Shown: positions 15,051-24,569, numbered from the stretch's first letter. The stretch is 64,000 nt of DNA from Longilinea arvoryzae (GCF_001050235.1 NZ_DF967972.1:680450-744449); one strand, 5' to 3'. Made by a program: numbers and translations. Notes: generated by a model from the sequence alone, not told the origin.

Positions 15051-18000
15051 ATGAAGCATTGGCTGGCACTTCTGGCAGGCAGTATCTTACTGGGGGGGAT
15101 TTTCATAACCGCGCAAGCGCAGACGCCCGATCCGCAGACGACGGATCTTCAGACGCCGGCGCCTGAAACTCAGACCGTGATACCCGATGCGCAGGGGCCG
15201 GTTGGTGACGGCCAGACGGCGGGGACGCAAACGCCCGGTTTCGACGCCGAAGCTGAAAGCGCTGCCCTTTCGATGCTGCTGGAAAATCGGCTGAAAAATC
15301 AGACCGATTCACTGGCGCCGTTGATCTATGACCTGTATATCGACCACATCGTTTACTCCAGCGATGGGCAGATCGCCGCTGTGTGGGTTGGAATGCGCGA
15401 TAAGGAAAGCGGCGAAATCGTGGAAACCGAACCCTCGCTGGTCATTGCAAATCGCAGTTCACTGGATCAATCCTGGACCCTGACGCTGCCTCCCGAAGCC
15501 GGTTATTCGAGCGCGCTGGCTGCGCTGCCAGACGACGTAATCTCGCCGGAACTGCGCGAGACTTTCCTGGAATCCGCGGATGCAGCCGCGCAGGCGGTGG
15601 ATGGCGCACAGTCTTTACCGGTCTTCACGGGTTACCTGCTTCCCTGGGCGGGCGGACTGTCCAAGCGCGTCACCGGCAGCATCGGGCATTACCTGATCTA
15701 TTATTCCTGTTCTGAAACCTATTGCCGGTACGCCTACGATTTTGCCGATGGCACCATGTTCCCACTGCTGGCATCCAAGGGCGGCGAAGTCTATTCGTTC
15801 TATGCCGGCTGCTCCAATGGCGATACTTCGTGCACGAACTATATCGTTCTCAAGGATTACTCGACCAACCCGGTTACCTACCAGGTCTATTACCACCTGG
15901 CATATAACACCATCCCGGCAGCGCTGCGCGTGAAAGGCGCACAGGTGCAGCAGGGACAGTATATCGGCACTGCAGACGACACGGGTTATTCCAGCGGCCA
16001 TCATCTCCATTTTCATGTGTTTACCACCCCATCCAGTAACAGTTGGGGTCCTTCAGTGGACTTTACCTTCGATGATGTGGATACCAACGGCGGGCGGCCG
16101 CGCACCTGTTACGAAGCCGCCAACTGGCCGTCGCTGGGAAGCGGATGCCACAATAATGGGGATTTCTATCTCTCGCAAAACTACGGCGCTTATCCCCCAA
16201 CCGCGGCACTCACCCTGCCGTCGGCGGGCGAAGTGATCACGGATGGCAACATGCTGGTGGCCGGCCAGGCCTGGGATGATATCGGCGTGACCAAGGCCCA
16301 GACCATCGTCAAGATCAACGGCGTCTGGAAGTTGGTCGGCTCAGCCCAGGTGCTCGGCGGCACCAAATCCGAATCCTATGTGATGGATGTGAATTTGTGC
16401 GATGCTCAGGCGCCTTTCGGCTCCCTGGACGTGGCGGTGCGCGTGTGGGACTATGAGGGCAACGCCTCGATCGATCCGCAGAGCATGCGCACGGTGACAA
16501 ACAAAACCTTGTGCGTTCCCGATCCGCCCGCCTGTCAGCCATCCGCCAGCCAGGTGGCCATTTACAGCGGCTCGAATTACACCGGTTCGTGCAAGATTCT
16601 CGGCGCCGGCGAGTATAGCTCGGCCAGCGCCTTTTCGCCGGTCGCCGATAATTCGTTGTCCTCGCTGCTGGTGGGCAGCAATGTACAGGCGCTGCTTTAC
16701 GACGGCGTAAATTTTACCGATCGTTCTGAAACGATCATCCAGAGCGATCCCAACCTGGCGGATAATCGCCTGGGCGTAAACCGGGTGACCTCGATCCGGG
16801 TGGCGGCGCGTACCGCCACACCAGTATCCTCGACGCCGACACTCAACACGCCCTTCAATGTGACCAATACGGCAATCACCAGCGCCGATTCGTTGGTGCT
16901 GGATTGGGCCGCGCCGGGCGCGATCAGCTTCCAATCCACGCTCGATGGACCGCTGTCGCTCACCCAGGATTGGACAGACTCGAACGGTTGGTCGGTGGGT
17001 TCGCTGCCGGCCGGCGATTACAACTGGACGGTGAACGCCAAAACCCCCAACGGTTCGATCGCTTCCTCGAGCAGCAGTTTCACGGTTGCCAGCGCCAGTC
17101 TGCCGGCGGCCAATGCGCTGGCGGTCCCTGCCACACAGGTCGAAGAAGTATCCGGTTGGAGTGCAACCAGCGCCGGACTGTGGCACCGGGTCGACGGATA
17201 TGCACTCGACGGGCGAACGGTGAATGCCTGGGTGTACAACGATGGTACAGACGTGGGTTCTTCGACGGTGGGCGCCAGCGACCTGACCTCACCCCCCTTT
17301 ACGGTTCCGGGCGGAAATGTCTGGCTGGCTTTCGATTACAACACGCGGACCGAACGCGACACGCCCTACTGGGACCAGCGCTGGGTGCAGATCTCGGTGG
17401 ACGGCGGGCGTTTCGAGAATTTGCTGCAGCTCAGCGGCGATCAAATGGATACCTGGCTTTCCAGTCCGTGGATCGATCTATCGCCCTTCTCCGGGAAGAG
17501 CGTCCGCCTGCGTTTTCACTTCGACATCGTCGACAAATTCTACAATGGGTCCCTACCCGAAGGCGGCGTGGCCCGCGGCTGGACGATCGATAACGTGCGC
17601 GTCTTCAGCCAAAGTCTGCCCGACTGTGCCGAATCGTTGAACGAAACAGCGGCCACTGCGACAGGCATCGACATCGGGGCGGTCGTGCAGGGCGTCATTT
17701 GCCCGGCCGGCGATATGGATTACTATCGTTTCAACGCTTCGGAGGGCCAATGGGTAACCATGCAGATCCAGGCCAACGGCGCAGATTTGGAACTGGCGCT
17801 GCTCGATACGGATGGGCGCTCGGTGATCAGCAGCGGTTCGATCAGTTCGGGGCTGTATGTGCGAACGGCCGGAGTTTATTACCTGCGCGTGCGTGCGGCG
17901 GCCCATCCCGGCGAGGGTGGAGCGGCGGATACGTATAACTTGAGCACCTCCAATCTCACCCCGGTCTCACAATTGAACAGTCTGCCGGCCGAAACCAATT

Positions 18001-18662
18001 CCACGGCGGTGTTATTGCAGTGGAGCGCCTCGGCCGCGTCCTATGGACTCGATCATTTCGAACTGCAGGTTGACGCCAATAACGATGGAAGTTGGGAGAC
18101 GTTGGATGGGGCTCTCCCCGCCAATGCGCGTTCGTATTGGTTCATCGGCCAGCCGAATACAACCTACGGATTCCGAATTCGGGTCATCGATCAAAGCGGC
18201 ACCGAGGAGCCATTCCCGTCCAGCGCCGAAGCAATAACCCATCTGGCCTCGAGTTGCAATGGGGACGTTTTTGAGAACGGGGATGATTCTCCATCGGGTT
18301 TATCGGCTTTTGTGCTGAACAGTGCGGCGCAGGACCACAACCTGTGCGGCAGCAACGATCCCGATTGGACGAAAATTCCGGCATCTTTGGGCCAGAGACT
18401 GGCGGTGATGGTGCGCGCAGCCTCTGGTGGAGCAGCGATTAAGATCAGCCTGTACGCGCCGGGGAATACCAGCACGGTATTGGCGAGCACGCAATCGGCC
18501 GGCCTGGGACAGGGCGCAGCGCTGGAGTGGACCGCGTCCGCCGCAGGGGATTATCTGATCAAGATCGAGCCGCTGCGGGCAGATTTATACGGCACGGATG
18601 CGGTATATGCGCTTTGGGTCGGCGAACCGGAACGGATTTATTTGCCGACGATTTCCAGGTAG
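15051..18662 (+). CDS. Large secreted M23-like multidomain protein
   Basis: A 1203-residue exported protein with a signal peptide (residues 1-22) and a Gln/Thr/Pro linker. An M23 peptidase-like domain spans about 190-340 with YAYDFADGT (Asp230), a strand rich in Tyr, and HHLHFH (317-322). The first zinc-ligand His expected four residues before Asp230 is Arg, so activity is doubtful. Next come an Ig-like part, a beta/gamma-crystallin-like segment (VAIYSGSNYTGSC...), an immune-inhibitor-A/MAM-like jelly roll, a pre-peptidase C-terminal domain, a fibronectin III domain and a second PPC domain. The chain ends in IYLPTISR. GGAG five bases before ATG 15051 favours this start over ATG 15039. Confidence 0.8.
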   Translation: MKHWLALLAGSILLGGIFITAQAQTPDPQTTDLQTPAPETQTVIPDAQGPVGDGQTAGTQTPGFDAEAESAALSMLLENRLKNQTDSLAPLIYDLYIDHIVYSSDGQIAAVWVGMRDKESGEIVETEPSLVIANRSSLDQSWTLTLPPEAGYSSALAALPDDVISPELRETFLESADAAAQAVDGAQSLPVFTGYLLPWAGGLSKRVTGSIGHYLIYYSCSETYCRYAYDFADGTMFPLLASKGGEVYSFYAGCSNGDTSCTNYIVLKDYSTNPVTYQVYYHLAYNTIPAALRVKGAQVQQGQYIGTADDTGYSSGHHLHFHVFTTPSSNSWGPSVDFTFDDVDTNGGRPRTCYEAANWPSLGSGCHNNGDFYLSQNYGAYPPTAALTLPSAGEVITDGNMLVAGQAWDDIGVTKAQTIVKINGVWKLVGSAQVLGGTKSESYVMDVNLCDAQAPFGSLDVAVRVWDYEGNASIDPQSMRTVTNKTLCVPDPPACQPSASQVAIYSGSNYTGSCKILGAGEYSSASAFSPVADNSLSSLLVGSNVQALLYDGVNFTDRSETIIQSDPNLADNRLGVNRVTSIRVAARTATPVSSTPTLNTPFNVTNTAITSADSLVLDWAAPGAISFQSTLDGPLSLTQDWTDSNGWSVGSLPAGDYNWTVNAKTPNGSIASSSSSFTVASASLPAANALAVPATQVEEVSGWSATSAGLWHRVDGYALDGRTVNAWVYNDGTDVGSSTVGASDLTSPPFTVPGGNVWLAFDYNTRTERDTPYWDQRWVQISVDGGRFENLLQLSGDQMDTWLSSPWIDLSPFSGKSVRLRFHFDIVDKFYNGSLPEGGVARGWTIDNVRVFSQSLPDCAESLNETAATATGIDIGAVVQGVICPAGDMDYYRFNASEGQWVTMQIQANGADLELALLDTDGRSVISSGSISSGLYVRTAGVYYLRVRAAAHPGEGGAADTYNLSTSNLTPVSQLNSLPAETNSTAVLLQWSASAASYGLDHFELQVDANNDGSWETLDGALPANARSYWFIGQPNTTYGFRIRVIDQSGTEEPFPSSAEAITHLASSCNGDVFENGDDSPSGLSAFVLNSAAQDHNLCGSNDPDWTKIPASLGQRLAVMVRAASGGAAIKISLYAPGNTSTVLASTQSAGLGQGAALEWTASAAGDYLIKIEPLRADLYGTDAVYALWVGEPERIYLPTISR
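18636..18659 (+). other. C-terminal IYLPTISR tail (possible sorting signal)
   Basis: The last eight residues are IYLPTISR. The unrelated secreted protein encoded at 21535-22245 ends in IYLPAIQR. The shared pattern IYLPxIxR at the exact C-terminus suggests a short sorting or anchoring signal. Confidence 0.5.
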
Positions 18663-18827
18663 GTGCGGATCTATGTGTCCGCTTGCATGGGTTGGGTAAT
18701 GGTCCGTAGCCGCGGGCCTATGTGCCCGCTTTGACAATGACCCCGCAAGTGGGCGAAGCGCCCCAGAATTCTTAAAAGGCCAATTGCTGATCGCCAACAG
18801 CCAATAGCCTCATCGCTTTTTTGCTGT

Positions 18828-18833
18828 TACAAT
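18828..18833 (+). promoter_or_regulatory. -10 box directly before a methyltransferase gene
   Basis: TACAAT ends seven bases before ATG 18841, with no ribosome binding site between, consistent with a leaderless mRNA. Confidence 0.5.
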
Positions 18834-18840
18834 AGGCCGC

Positions 18841-19584
18841 ATGACTTCCCATACCCCTTCCAGCAAGGCCGCGCTGCGCGGCGAACCCTCCTATGTCTGG
18901 CGCGCCGGTCAGGTGCGCCGCCTGGATTTGATGTGCGCAGCGGCAGGCGAACGGATCCACGGTCGGGTGCTGGTGGACGGCTGCGGCGTCGGCGCGTACC
19001 TTTCGCACCTCGCGCCGGAAGCCTCTACTATTGTGGGGTTGGATATCGAGTTGGAGCGCACCCACGAGGCGCAGGCCAAGGCGCCGAAGGCGGGTCTGGT
19101 GTGCGGCGCCGGCGAGCATTTACCCTTCCCGGATGCCAGCTTCGATTTTCTGCTCAGCCATGAGGTGCTCGAGCACGTGCAAAACGATGCGGAAGTCATC
19201 CGCGAGATGGTACGCGTACTGCGGCCGGGGGGGCGCCTGGCCCTGTTTTGCCCCAACCGGGGCTATCCTTTCGAAACGCACGGCATCTACTGGCGCGGCC
19301 GGTATCATTTCGGCAACATCCCGCTGGTCAACTGGCTGCCGCGACATTGGCGCGACCGTCTGGCCCCGCACGTCGAGGTCTATACATCCGGCGATTTGGA
19401 GGGGTTGTTCAACGGATTGCCGGTGCGCTTCGTTCAGCGTACGATCCTGTTTGGCGCATATGACAATATCATCGCGCGCGCGCCGGCGCTGGGCCGGGCG
19501 TTGCGGGCGGTTCTGCAAGCATTGGAATATACCCCTCTGAGATTCTTTGGGCTATCCCACTTTTGGGTGGTCGAGAAAGTGTAA
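18841..19584 (+). CDS. Class I SAM-dependent methyltransferase
   Basis: A 247-residue soluble enzyme with VLVDGCGVGAYLSHL (motif I), IVGLDIELE (acidic residue that holds the ribose), LPFPDASFDFLLSHEVLEHV and VLRPGGRLALFCPN, the typical Methyltransf_11 core. The C-terminal part (YWRGRYHFGNIPLVNWLP) resembles enzymes found in glycan or quinone modification, but the substrate cannot be assigned. It stands alone, with repeats of the aatcgccaacagccaat type upstream. Confidence 0.82.
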   Translation: MTSHTPSSKAALRGEPSYVWRAGQVRRLDLMCAAAGERIHGRVLVDGCGVGAYLSHLAPEASTIVGLDIELERTHEAQAKAPKAGLVCGAGEHLPFPDASFDFLLSHEVLEHVQNDAEVIREMVRVLRPGGRLALFCPNRGYPFETHGIYWRGRYHFGNIPLVNWLPRHWRDRLAPHVEVYTSGDLEGLFNGLPVRFVQRTILFGAYDNIIARAPALGRALRAVLQALEYTPLRFFGLSHFWVVEKV

Positions 19585-19626
19585 GGTATGGATCTTCTGA
19601 AAGATGAAGATCACTGTCTGGCGGTC

Positions 19627-19654
19627 TTGACTTTTCGATTCCTAATTGTAAAAT
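19627..19654 (+). promoter_or_regulatory. Promoter before the HtrA-like gene
   Basis: TTGACT (19627-19632), a 16-base spacer and TAAAAT (19649-19654). The predicted transcript meets a terminator-like hairpin before the ATG at 19766. Confidence 0.5.
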
Positions 19655-19677
19655 AATAAAATAGATGATCACTATGC

Positions 19678-19726
19678 GGCGCTTCTCGTTTTAAGTGGGA
19701 ATGTTAAGAGAAGCGCCTGTTTTTTA
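19678..19726 (+). terminator. Intrinsic terminator before the HtrA-like gene
   Basis: GGCGCTTCTC (19678-19687) pairs with GAGAAGCGCC (19708-19717), followed by TGTTTTTT. It may end the methyltransferase mRNA or act as an attenuator in the leader of the next gene. Confidence 0.7.
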
Positions 19727-19765
19727 AAACCGCGTCTCATTTTGAAAATCCTTAAGGAGAAGACC

Positions 19766-21436
19766 ATGCTTCGCAAGCCACTGTTTGTTTTAATGGTAGC
19801 TGGCCTGATGTTGTCGCTCATGCTGGCTGCCTGTTCTCCCGCCAAGGAGACCTCCACTCCCGCACCGACGCAGCCTGTAACACCCACCGCAGCGCCTACT
19901 GCTGAGCCAGAAAGCGGTGCGATCGACAATGTGAAGGATGCAGAAAGCGCCGTCATCCGGATCGTCGCCGAGGGCACCTATCAATATCCTGATTTCACCA
20001 CTTACACGGAGTTGGGTTCGGGATCCGGTTTCATCATCGACCCCAGCGGCATAGCCGTGACCAACAATCACGTGGTGACCGGCGCCGGGCGCATCAAGGT
20101 TTATTTCAGCGACAACGATAAGGCTTATAACGCCCGCGTGCTGGGGGTTTCGGAATGCTCTGATCTGGCCGTGATCGATATCGAAGGCGATGGCTACCCG
20201 TATCTCGATTGGTATGACGAGACGCCCGAAATCGGTCTGACGGTTTATTCGCTGGGTTATCCGCTGGGCGATCCGAACTTCACCCGCCACAAGGGTGAAA
20301 TCTCCAAGGAAAAGACCTCCGGCAACACCAGTTGGACGGCAGTGACCGAAGTGTTGGAACACGATGCCATTATCAACCCCGGCAATTCGGGCGGCCCACT
20401 GGTCACCGAAGACGGCAAGGTGGTGGGCATTAATTACGCCGGCGCTTCACAATACGACCAGTATTATTCCATCCCGGCCTCTGAAGCCACGGACATCGTG
20501 GCCGAACTGCGCGACGGCAAGGACGTGAACTCGATCGGCATTAATGGCGAAGCGCTGGTGGCCGATGACGGATCCTTCTCGGGCGTGTGGGTGTATTCGG
20601 TCAAATCTGGCTCGCCGGCGGACAAATCCGGCATTCAGGCCGGCGACTTCTTGACTTCGCTGGAAGGGATCCAACTCGGCCGGGACGGCACCGTTACCGA
20701 TTACTGCGACGTGCTGCGATCGCACAACGCCGAGGATACTCTGACCGTCGAACTGATCCGTTTTGGTACGGGCGAAATCATGAGCGGTCAGATTAACGGG
20801 CGTGAACTGGAAGCGACCGGCAACCTGGATACGAGCGGCACATCGGGTGATACCGGCACAACGACCAGCGATGAAGCACCGACATATTTCACCGAGGAAT
20901 TCGACACCGAGCTGCCGAATTGGAGTTACTTCTACTTCGGCGATGAAAATGACTTCGACCTGTATACCGACAGCAGCCAGCTCCTGTTCGACATCAAGGC
21001 CAAAGACACTTATGTTTATCTGGCTTACGATCCGTACACGTATACCGATGTGCGCATGGACGCCCAGGTGGAGAATAAAGGCGCCAACGACAACGCCTTC
21101 AGTCTGTTCTGCCGTTATGTGGATGGCGTGGGCTGGTATGAACTGAACGTTACCAGCGGCGGGTTGTGGTCGATCTTCCGGTTCGATGAAGCCGACAACA
21201 ATTTCGTTCTCCTCGGCAATGGCGGCTCGAATTCCATCAACATGGGGCGCGGCCAGACGAACGTGTTTACCTTCGTTTGCCAGGGCAATCAGCTCAGCGC
21301 TTCTGTGAACGACCGGCTGCTGAAAACCGTCACCGATAACTATTTCGATGAAGGTCAGATTGGGGTTTCAGCCTCTTCGTTCCAGGTGGGCACCGCGACG
21401 GTGGGCTTCGACTGGGTGACGGTCAGCGAGCCGTAG
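19766..21436 (+). CDS. HtrA/DegP-like serine protease lipoprotein
   Basis: A 556-residue exported lipoprotein (lipobox LAAC, Cys23) with a Thr/Pro linker. The trypsin-like domain has the full catalytic triad: His102 in VTNNHVV, Asp133 in CSDLAVIDI and Ser208 in NPGNSGGP. A PDZ domain follows (about 235-320; SGSPADKSGIQAGDFL). After a Gly/Thr linker, residues from about 370 form a concanavalin-like lectin/glucanase fold, an unusual addition for HtrA proteins that may bind carbohydrate. It should act at the outer face of the membrane in protein quality control or processing. AAGGAG seven bases before ATG 19766 fixes the start. Confidence 0.9.
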   Translation: MLRKPLFVLMVAGLMLSLMLAACSPAKETSTPAPTQPVTPTAAPTAEPESGAIDNVKDAESAVIRIVAEGTYQYPDFTTYTELGSGSGFIIDPSGIAVTNNHVVTGAGRIKVYFSDNDKAYNARVLGVSECSDLAVIDIEGDGYPYLDWYDETPEIGLTVYSLGYPLGDPNFTRHKGEISKEKTSGNTSWTAVTEVLEHDAIINPGNSGGPLVTEDGKVVGINYAGASQYDQYYSIPASEATDIVAELRDGKDVNSIGINGEALVADDGSFSGVWVYSVKSGSPADKSGIQAGDFLTSLEGIQLGRDGTVTDYCDVLRSHNAEDTLTVELIRFGTGEIMSGQINGRELEATGNLDTSGTSGDTGTTTSDEAPTYFTEEFDTELPNWSYFYFGDENDFDLYTDSSQLLFDIKAKDTYVYLAYDPYTYTDVRMDAQVENKGANDNAFSLFCRYVDGVGWYELNVTSGGLWSIFRFDEADNNFVLLGNGGSNSINMGRGQTNVFTFVCQGNQLSASVNDRLLKTVTDNYFDEGQIGVSASSFQVGTATVGFDWVTVSEP

Positions 21437-21459
21437 AAGATCGTAATTCGGGATGAATA

Positions 21460-21497
21460 AATCGTGAGCCGCCATTTCGACGGCTCACGATTTTTTT
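21460..21497 (+). terminator. Strong intrinsic terminator after the HtrA-like gene
   Basis: ATCGTGAGCCG (21461-21471) and CGGCTCACGAT (21481-21491) form a perfect 11-bp stem followed by seven T residues. Confidence 0.88.
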
Positions 21498-21534
21498 GGC
21501 AAACCGGTCTCATTGTCCCTGACCAATAAGACGA

Positions 21535-22245
21535 TTACCTTTGGATCGCCGGCAGGTAAATGGTGGGGCTAATGGGAGCGTAATAGGCTACCCGGACACC
21601 ACATATTTGCAGGCTGGTGCCGCTGATGGAAGGCTTCACCAACAGCGAGTACGCATAAGTTTGATTATCAACGATAATACTCTTTTCAGTACTGACTGCA
21701 TAACCGTATCCGCCGGCGAAAAGAGTTGTAGATGAAGTCGATATCAAATCTTCAACTTGCTGTCCTGGTATGAAACTCGTCAGGTAGGCAGGAATTTCAC
21801 CTGTCGAAGAGGTATCAATATAGATCAGGCGGAGATATTTAATCATCGAGCCCGTCGGGATGTGCAAATCGGTATTCAGGACGAGCGTGTTGCCGGCGGT
21901 GACGGAAACGCAGCCATTACTTTGATACGTATACTGGGTACTGGAATCTCGGGGGGTCATGGCCGCGCCGGTTACCTGATAATAGCTGAAAGTGCTGCTG
22001 AGCGCGTATGTGGTGCTGGATTGTGGAGAGGATGTGGATGGGTTTTCATCAGGTGGTACAGCCGTGCTGTCAGATTGGGCTGCTTCCTCTGAACGATAGG
22101 CCGCCGGAAGGTCAACAACAGCGCCACTTTCCGGTCCTCCAGATTCGGAGGAAGGAAAGACACCAGCCGCCAGGGCAACTCCACCCAAACTGAGGGTCAG
22201 GACAAAAGCGACTACGATGGCAACATAGCCCCGTGACTTCTTCAT
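21535..22245 (-). CDS. Secreted protein with IYLPxIxR tail
   Basis: A 236-residue protein of unknown function. It has a signal peptide (residues 1-27, cleavage after VALAA), a Ser/Pro/Glu-rich linker to about residue 80 and a beta-rich domain with two Cys residues. It ends in IYLPAIQR, the same tail as the large M23-like protein. AAGGAG ten bases before ATG supports the start. It is convergent with the HtrA-like gene. Export is well supported; no domain was recognised. Confidence 0.75.
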   Translation of the reverse strand: MKKSRGYVAIVVAFVLTLSLGGVALAAGVFPSSESGGPESGAVVDLPAAYRSEEAAQSDSTAVPPDENPSTSSPQSSTTYALSSTFSYYQVTGAAMTPRDSSTQYTYQSNGCVSVTAGNTLVLNTDLHIPTGSMIKYLRLIYIDTSSTGEIPAYLTSFIPGQQVEDLISTSSTTLFAGGYGYAVSTEKSIIVDNQTYAYSLLVKPSISGTSLQICGVRVAYYAPISPTIYLPAIQR

Positions 22246-22660
22246 TTCATTGCTCCTTCGAGAAAAATACCTATTAACATTTTATATAGTATATATCTGT
22301 GAATAATATTTGCACGAGTCGAATACCCGGTCAGTCCTTTATTTCATAATTATTTACAAGGGCCGGCCGGGGGCGCAGCCACCTGGCGCCCGGCGGGCAG
22401 CGCGCAGTGGGCTCGGACCGGGTGACGCAGCAAGCTGTAGAATTTCGAAGTCAATTTGAACCGTGAGCCGTTAAGCGGACAGCTCACGATTTTGGATTTC
22501 AATAAGCGGCGGATTTCCTTTGGGTGTTGCAAATCAGTAGTAAAATAATTGCAATAAGTTTTAATTATCACAACTTATTTTCTAAAAATCGAACATCGAC
22601 CCTTCGATATCTTTCAGCAGGTTGACTGCGCCGAAAATTTCTGCCCGGATAAATTTCATC
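22246..22660. other. AT-rich intergenic region with one GC-rich patch
   Basis: Nothing coding was seen. It contains an AT-rich promoter-like zone near 22270-22310, a GC-rich patch (22363-22432) that reads GGGGGCGCAGCC and resembles words near 27705 and 28180, a CGTGAGC hairpin at 22462-22488, and the presumed promoter of the downstream membrane protein. Confidence 0.5.
22462..22493 (+). terminator. CGTGAGC hairpin with short T-run
   Basis: CGTGAGC (22462-22468) and GCTCACG (22482-22488) followed by ATTTT. It shares its core with the hairpins at 4422, 21460 and 45151. No gene on the plus strand directly precedes it. Confidence 0.45.
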
Positions 22661-24457
22661 ATGAAAAGAAGCCATTATGATCTGAAGTTTTGTTTCCTTC
22701 TCTTGATTTTTAGCGGTTTCGCCTTTGTTGCTCTCGGCGCCAACCTGCTGGGGATCGAAATGCAGCCGGGTTGGGGATTGCCAAGGAAAGTCCTTTTTGG
22801 CATCGGGGCCGGCGGCTTGGTCCTCACCCTGGTTTACAAGGGAATCCTGGAAATCGAAAAATGGATCCTGAAACGACAGGAGGGGGTCAGCGTCGAAACG
22901 AACCGGCGTGGCAACAGTCCGTCGGGCAGATCGAAATGGATCGCAAAGTTGGCGATTCCAGGATTTCTGATGGCCGTGCTGGCGCTCTATGTCGGGTTTG
23001 TCAGCGTCTGGAATTGGACGGATTGGCCAAGCTCTACGAATTTATACGGGTTGCTTGGCGAATCCTTTATTCAAGGGAAAACAAATTTACCGATTGAACC
23101 ATCTCCACTTCTGGCCGATTTAGAAAATCCCTATCTAACATCTGAACGAGCAGGAATCCCAGTTGAAACGGATTTGTCATACTTCAACAAGAAGTATTAC
23201 ATGTACTGGGGCCCAGCGCCAGCGCTATTTGCGGCTATGGTGATCTTACTAACAGGCCAAATTCCCGGAGATGAGCTCATCATTTTTCTCTCAATCAGCG
23301 CAGTCTTCCTTTTTTCATTCGGGATTATTCGATCCCTGAAACAACGTTTCTTTTCTTCCATTCCTGGATGGTTGTACGCAGTCGGTATCTTCAGCATTGC
23401 CACTTCTTTTCCGTTTCTGTGGATCCTAAACTCCCCCGATATCTATGGGGCCGCCATTGCCAGTGGGCAGGCCTTTCTGCTGGGTGGGTTGTTTTTCGCG
23501 CTCCCGATTTTCGGCGGGGGCTCCGCGCCGCGCTGGCGGTTGATTTTGGCCGGAGCCTTTTGGATACTGGCGATTGGGTCCAGGTTGATCCTGGCGGTGC
23601 CGGTGGCCGTGCTGCTCCTTGGAATTTTCATCCAATGGATCCTTCAGGCGCGGAAAAACGGAAATTGGGCCAAACCGATTCCTGCGTTGATCTTCCTGGG
23701 CATGCCCATGCTGGTGGGCCTGATCCTGCTGGGATCCTATAATTACGTCCGGTTTGGCGATTTTTTCGAAACCGGCTTACGTTATTCGCTGAATCCACAT
23801 GACCTGTGGAAGAATATTCCAAAAGGATGGGTGTTTAATCCCCGTTATCTCCTTTCGGACCTGTTCTATTATTTTCTGACGCCGATTCGCGTGGTCACGA
23901 GATTTCCTTTTCTAAAACCTTACTGGGGACCTGTCGATCTATTTGCGCGTTTACTCGAGCCGCTGGGGATTCCGTCGATTTATACAATCGATAACAGCGT
24001 CGGGTTGTTGTTTACCACACCAACCCTTCTCTTCGCGGTTTATCTGATCCGACCTCTTTTCGAAGGTTGGAGAGTTTGCGTCCAGAATCGAGACGCCGCG
24101 CCAGGGAAGCGCTTGAATCAAGCGTTCAGTTTTGAGGCCCGATTTACTCTGGGTTTCATTTTACTGGCGGGAATTGCGGCCAGCCTGCCGATCCTGACCT
24201 ATTTCTACGTATCTTGCCGTTATATGCTTGACTTTCTGCCGTTGCTGAATATTCCAATTGTGGCTGGAATGTGGCAGTTATTCAGGGTTCATAACCATTT
24301 TCCGATACGCCGTTGGCTGACTCCCCTTTTAATTATTTCATTCGTCACGTATTCAGCCGGGATCGGTTTTATACTTGCGCTTACAGGGGCTCAAACCCGC
24401 TTCGATGATTTAAACCCGACTTTATATAGCGTGCTTTTTCAATTCTTCCGGTATTGA
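22661..24457 (+). CDS. Polytopic membrane protein, GT-C-like
   Basis: A protein of about 598 residues with some 11 to 12 hydrophobic helices and a large extracytoplasmic loop after the third helix. The loop motif NLYGLLGESFIQGKTNLPIE followed by YYMYWGPAPALFAAM resembles lipid-linked-sugar glycosyltransferases of the GT-C fold, but no catalytic residues can be named with confidence. ATG 22661 (KRSHYD) is chosen because it starts shortly before the first helix; an in-frame ATG lies 13 codons earlier. GC content is lower than in the neighbours, which could mean recent acquisition. Confidence 0.6.
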   Translation: MKRSHYDLKFCFLLLIFSGFAFVALGANLLGIEMQPGWGLPRKVLFGIGAGGLVLTLVYKGILEIEKWILKRQEGVSVETNRRGNSPSGRSKWIAKLAIPGFLMAVLALYVGFVSVWNWTDWPSSTNLYGLLGESFIQGKTNLPIEPSPLLADLENPYLTSERAGIPVETDLSYFNKKYYMYWGPAPALFAAMVILLTGQIPGDELIIFLSISAVFLFSFGIIRSLKQRFFSSIPGWLYAVGIFSIATSFPFLWILNSPDIYGAAIASGQAFLLGGLFFALPIFGGGSAPRWRLILAGAFWILAIGSRLILAVPVAVLLLGIFIQWILQARKNGNWAKPIPALIFLGMPMLVGLILLGSYNYVRFGDFFETGLRYSLNPHDLWKNIPKGWVFNPRYLLSDLFYYFLTPIRVVTRFPFLKPYWGPVDLFARLLEPLGIPSIYTIDNSVGLLFTTPTLLFAVYLIRPLFEGWRVCVQNRDAAPGKRLNQAFSFEARFTLGFILLAGIAASLPILTYFYVSCRYMLDFLPLLNIPIVAGMWQLFRVHNHFPIRRWLTPLLIISFVTYSAGIGFILALTGAQTRFDDLNPTLYSVLFQFFRY

Positions 24458-24569
24458 TTTTGTAGACGTTTCGCGATCTGGATTGCATGATTCAACCCGG
24501 TTTGATCTTTCACCAGGCTGGTCGTTTTTCATCAATAACTGTTCAATTTTCGAATGGTGCGGATATGGA

